NCBI GenBank assembly: GCA_022711665.1
Contig: JAKLEN010000004.1
Coordinates: 312,528-376,527 of the forward strand
From: Acidobacteriota bacterium
GTDB taxonomy: Bacteria > Acidobacteriota > Aminicenantia > Aminicenantales > Saccharicenantaceae
DNA length: 64,000 bases
Direction: 5' to 3'
In this document: in pieces, positions 61,958-64,000 of the stretch
Layout of the letters: each line of letters opens with the position of its first letter
Position numbering within the stretch: position 1 is the first letter of the stretch
Translations under genes and position numbers: made by a program
Notes under the pieces: generated by a model
The model's input: only the letters and a program-made list of their open reading frames with translations
What the model was told of the DNA's origin: nothing
Database searches by the model: none

Positions 61958-62066
61958 GCCGGCCATGCCGGCTTCACAAAAATATTTTTTCCCGGCGACG
62001 ACAACGCGCCGCGATATCTGTCTTTATCGGTAGGAGCGATCCCAATTTCACGAGGAGGAGGCATCC

Positions 62067-62414
62067 ATGTCGAAAAGGAAAAACAGGGTCGGATTGTTTC
62101 TCGTGCTCATCGCCGTGCTCTTTCTGGGCCTCGGCTCGGGCGGCCAGAAGATCGACAGGCCGGTCGCGGACGGGACGCTGGGCCCGCTGGTCGAGGTCCA
62201 CGGCCCGGAGGTCGCTTACGTGCCCCTGACGGCCAAGTACGTCACTTATGACGGCGTCGTCCGCAAGGTCGCCCGGATCTCGGCCGCGACGCCCGGGGTC
62301 AAGTGCAACTGCCCCAACTGCTGCGATGGAATGTGCTATGTCATGATCTATTCCGATCTCCTGGGCGGCAAGGCAGGCACGCTGAGCATCTATTACCTTT
62401 GGATAGACTGCTGA
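62067..62414 (+). CDS. Small exported cysteine-rich protein of unknown function
   Basis: A 115-residue protein with an N-terminal signal or anchor (about 8-25, LFLVLIAVLFLGLGSGG). The mature part ends in a cysteine cluster: Cys80, 82, 85, 86 and 90 (CNCPNCCDGMC), plus Cys115 as the last residue. The pattern fits a metal site, or disulfides if exported; no family recognised. GGAGGAGG precedes ATG 62067. It is divergent from the CHAT gene, with only about 170 bp between starts, so a link such as a protease target is possible but unproven. Confidence 0.75.
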   Translation: MSKRKNRVGLFLVLIAVLFLGLGSGGQKIDRPVADGTLGPLVEVHGPEVAYVPLTAKYVTYDGVVRKVARISAATPGVKCNCPNCCDGMCYVMIYSDLLGGKAGTLSIYYLWIDC

Positions 62415-62430
62415 CCAGAATGGAGCGGCG

Positions 62431-62461
62431 GCCTTCCGGCGTCAGGGGAGCGCCGGAAGGC
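62431..62461. other. Perfect 11-bp hairpin between two small genes
   Basis: GCCTTCCGGCG (62431-62441) and CGCCGGAAGGC (62451-62461), 9-nt loop, 17 bp after the stop of the cysteine-rich gene. It could be a terminator-like structure, but no T-run follows. Confidence 0.5.
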
Positions 62462-62532
62462 GCCTGCCGCTCGATCGCCCGGCGGCCCCGCCGCCGGTCC
62501 TCGGAATAAACGGGCGGCATAAGGAGACTGCT

Positions 62533-62817
62533 TTGAAGATCAGGAATGTCAACGGGGCCGATGGCTTCGAATGCCATTGCGGCTCCTGGCTCGAACACTG
62601 GCTCAAGCACAGCCGGCAGGCCCTGCCGCGCTATTGCTCCGAGGTGAACTGCTTCATGAGGCCGGAGGTCGCCGCCCACGTCCAGAAAGACGGCGAGCCG
62701 GCCGACCCCTCCTGGTACGTCATCCCGGTCTGCCGCGGCCATTACGACAAAAAGGGCGAGTCGTTCAAGATCCACGACTCGATCGAGCTCGTCCCCGTAG
62801 ACGGCGACAAGAGCTGA
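62533..62817 (+). CDS. Small zinc-binding protein, HNH-like cysteine/histidine pattern
   Basis: A 94-residue protein: Cys14-x-Cys16, Cys35-x4-Cys40, His49 in AAHVQ, Cys67-x2-His70 (VPVCRGH). The same layout (GxxECxCGSW...YC...C...AHVQKD...VPLCxxH) occurs in a conserved family of small bacterial proteins of unknown role that resemble HNH endonucleases without a proven activity. Start TTG 62533 has AAGGAG 6 nt upstream, and the conserved MKIRNVNG opening begins there. Follows the cysteine-rich gene by 118 bp. Confidence 0.8.
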   Translation: MKIRNVNGADGFECHCGSWLEHWLKHSRQALPRYCSEVNCFMRPEVAAHVQKDGEPADPSWYVIPVCRGHYDKKGESFKIHDSIELVPVDGDKS

Positions 62818-62884
62818 AGCCCCGATATCGCGGAACATTTCCGACGCTCCCCCGACGTCGCCGCCCCTTTTTCCCGCCTTTTTT

Positions 62885-62913
62885 TTGACAACGATTTTGC
62901 CTCTGGATTATCA
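62885..62913 (+). promoter_or_regulatory. Candidate promoter of the M20 amidohydrolase gene
   Basis: TTGACA (62885-62890), 17 bp, TTATCA (62908-62913). The -10 overlaps an upstream in-frame ATG (62913), which favours ATG 62931. Confidence 0.55.
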
Positions 62914-62930
62914 TGGCTTCCGGATCGGAC

Positions 62931-64000
62931 ATGGATATCAAAGCCCGGATCGCCAAAGCCGTCGAGGATCGGCGCGACGCCATCCTCGGCTTGAGCCGCC
63001 GCATTCACGCCGATCCCGAGCTGGCCTTCGAGGAGGTGCGGACGTCGAGCCTGCTCCGGTCCCTGCTCGCCGCCGAGGGGTTCGAGATCTCTCCCGCGAC
63101 CGGCGCCCTGCCGACGTCCTTCCGGGCCGTTCACCCGCCGGCCGGCGCCGGCCCCCGGGTGACCTTCACCGCCGAGATGGACGCCCTGCCCGGCCTGGGC
63201 CACGCTTGCGGCCATAATATCATCGGCACCGCCGGGGCCTACGCCGCCGTCGTCCTGAAGGACGCTCTCGACGGCAGCCCGGCCGGCACGATCGAGGTCG
63301 TGGCCACGCCGGCCGAGGAGCGCGGCAGCGGCAAGGTCCGCCTGATCCGGGACGGGGTCTTCGCCGGCACGGACGCCGTCCTCCAGATCCATCCCCACAT
63401 GCTGGACACGGTCGTTTGCCAGGCCCTGGCCCGGCGCACCCTCGTCGTCGAGTTCTTCGGCAAGAAGGCCCACGCCGCCGCCGCGCCCCGGGAGGGCCGC
63501 AACGCCCTCGACGCCCTGGTCCTTTTCTACCATGCCGCCGCCCTGCCGCGGTCCAAGTTCCCGCCCGGGACGCTCTTCCACGGCGTCATCGAGGCCGGCG
63601 GCGAAGCGCCGAACATCATCCCCGACCACACCCGCGGCCGCTTCTCCCTGCGGGCCGATTCGATGGCCGGGCTCGAGCGCCTGGTCCGCGAAGCCAGGGA
63701 CCAGGCCGAGAAAGCCGCCGCGGAGACAGGATGCCGGGTCTCGATCACCGAGCCGGGGCCGGGCGTCACCACCTTCCGGCGCAACCGCGTCCTCGAGGAC
63801 CTTTTCGCCGGGCTCTTCGAGGAGCGGGGCCGCAGCGAGCCCCGCCAGGTCCGCGACTCCTACGGCTCGACCGACCTGGCCAACGTCTCCTGGGTCGTCC
63901 CGACGATCGAGCCCATGATCAAGGCCAGCGACTTCCCCATCCACACCGAGGGCTTCGCCCGGGACGCCGTGGGGCCGGGGGGCGAGCGGGCCCTCCTCGA
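62931..64000 (+). CDS. M20-family amidohydrolase (3' end outside window)
   Basis: The first 356 residues of a metallo-amidohydrolase related to p-aminobenzoyl-glutamate and N-acyl-amino-acid hydrolases. Seen: Asp84 in FTAEMDALPG, His91-x-Cys93-x-His95 in GHACGHN, the acidic pair in TPAEERGSGK, and QIHPHM. The dimerisation domain begins near 175 (KKAHAAAAPREGRNALDA). It would hydrolyse acylated or peptide-type amides, freeing amino acids. ATG 62931 is chosen because the alternative ATG 62913 overlaps the -10 box. The predicted leader is only about 10 nt with no clear Shine-Dalgarno. The frame is open to the window edge. Confidence 0.88.
   Translation, partial: MDIKARIAKAVEDRRDAILGLSRRIHADPELAFEEVRTSSLLRSLLAAEGFEISPATGALPTSFRAVHPPAGAGPRVTFTAEMDALPGLGHACGHNIIGTAGAYAAVVLKDALDGSPAGTIEVVATPAEERGSGKVRLIRDGVFAGTDAVLQIHPHMLDTVVCQALARRTLVVEFFGKKAHAAAAPREGRNALDALVLFYHAAALPRSKFPPGTLFHGVIEAGGEAPNIIPDHTRGRFSLRADSMAGLERLVREARDQAEKAAAETGCRVSITEPGPGVTTFRRNRVLEDLFAGLFEERGRSEPRQVRDSYGSTDLANVSWVVPTIEPMIKASDFPIHTEGFARDAVGPGGERALL

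Noticed and set aside
1..64000. tRNA or rRNA genes
   Set aside because: I saw no T-loop GGTTCGAATCC-type blocks with matching acceptor stems and no rRNA core sequences while reading the gaps; a tRNAscan run would settle it.

Overview
The window is 64 kb of GC-rich DNA with short intergenic gaps and many 4-nt ATGA gene overlaps. It comes from a Gram-negative-type, probably anaerobic bacterium. Outer-membrane indicators are an OmpA-type protein, two other beta-barrel proteins, a TolC-type channel and many lipoproteins. Metabolic markers are indolepyruvate:ferredoxin oxidoreductase, ADP-forming acyl-CoA synthetase, NfnAB transhydrogenase and a phosphofructokinase with pyrophosphate-type residues. 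Together they point to amino-acid and sugar fermentation in an uncultured-type lineage; Aminicenantes/Acidobacteriota-like is my best guess, by inference only. The SRP RNA is the long type with an Alu domain, unlike the short 4.5S RNA of Proteobacteria. There is no rRNA, tRNA, CRISPR array, prophage or transposase gene that I can see.

Layout. 1-2.4 kb: end of a DapA/HOGA-family aldolase, an OmpA-family gene, an 88-bp tandem hairpin-repeat array and the SRP RNA. 2.4-7.1 kb: membrane Zn-peptidase, secreted M14 peptidase, BaiN-type flavoprotein. 7.1-12.8 kb (minus): ACT-domain protein, GlcD-type oxidase, SNase-like nuclease, transketolase, dGTPase-like protein. 12.8-18.2 kb: a fold-back element, YggS, then an operon of DUF6599, DUF362 and RmuC, and an octaheme cytochrome lipoprotein. 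18.2-18.6 kb: a second hairpin element with 29-bp inverted ends. 18.6-25.7 kb: ACD-iorB-iorA operon with a divergent Rrf2 regulator, AIR-synthase-like protein, FolD. 25.7-29 kb: ABC transporter with two lipoproteins. 29-35.6 kb: phosphofructokinase, beta-barrel protein, CopA, YebC-RuvC-RuvA. 35.6-43.6 kb: a four-gene sensory operon (PAS-GAF, 7TM histidine kinase, Rcp1-type regulator, HD-GYP phosphodiesterase) behind a structured leader. 43.7-50 kb: beta-barrel protein and a TetR-controlled TolC/HlyD/ABC-2 export operon with no ATPase gene. 50-55 kb: NfnB-NfnA, small membrane protein, RuvB-QueA. 55-64 kb: GH95 lipoprotein, ECF sigma and zinc-finger partner, TPR-CHAT protein, two small cysteine-rich proteins and the start of an M20 amidohydrolase.

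How the genes fit together. IorAB would oxidise aryl-pyruvates to aryl-CoA and pass electrons to ferredoxin; the adjacent ADP-forming ligase would conserve the thioester energy as ATP; NfnAB would balance ferredoxin, NADH and NADPH. The phosphofructokinase would save ATP in glycolysis. The sensory operon looks like one chain from sensor to phosphorelay to c-di-GMP turnover.

Most unusual are two related families of hairpin elements (1681-2055 and 18210-18593), whose stems change sequence while keeping base pairing. Other points of interest are a ferredoxin-less IorA, a beta-alpha-ordered ACD fusion, candidate leaderless transcripts, the structured leader of the sensory operon and an exporter operon without its ATPase. 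Coordinates and motifs were read by eye. Family names rest on motif recognition, not on database searches.
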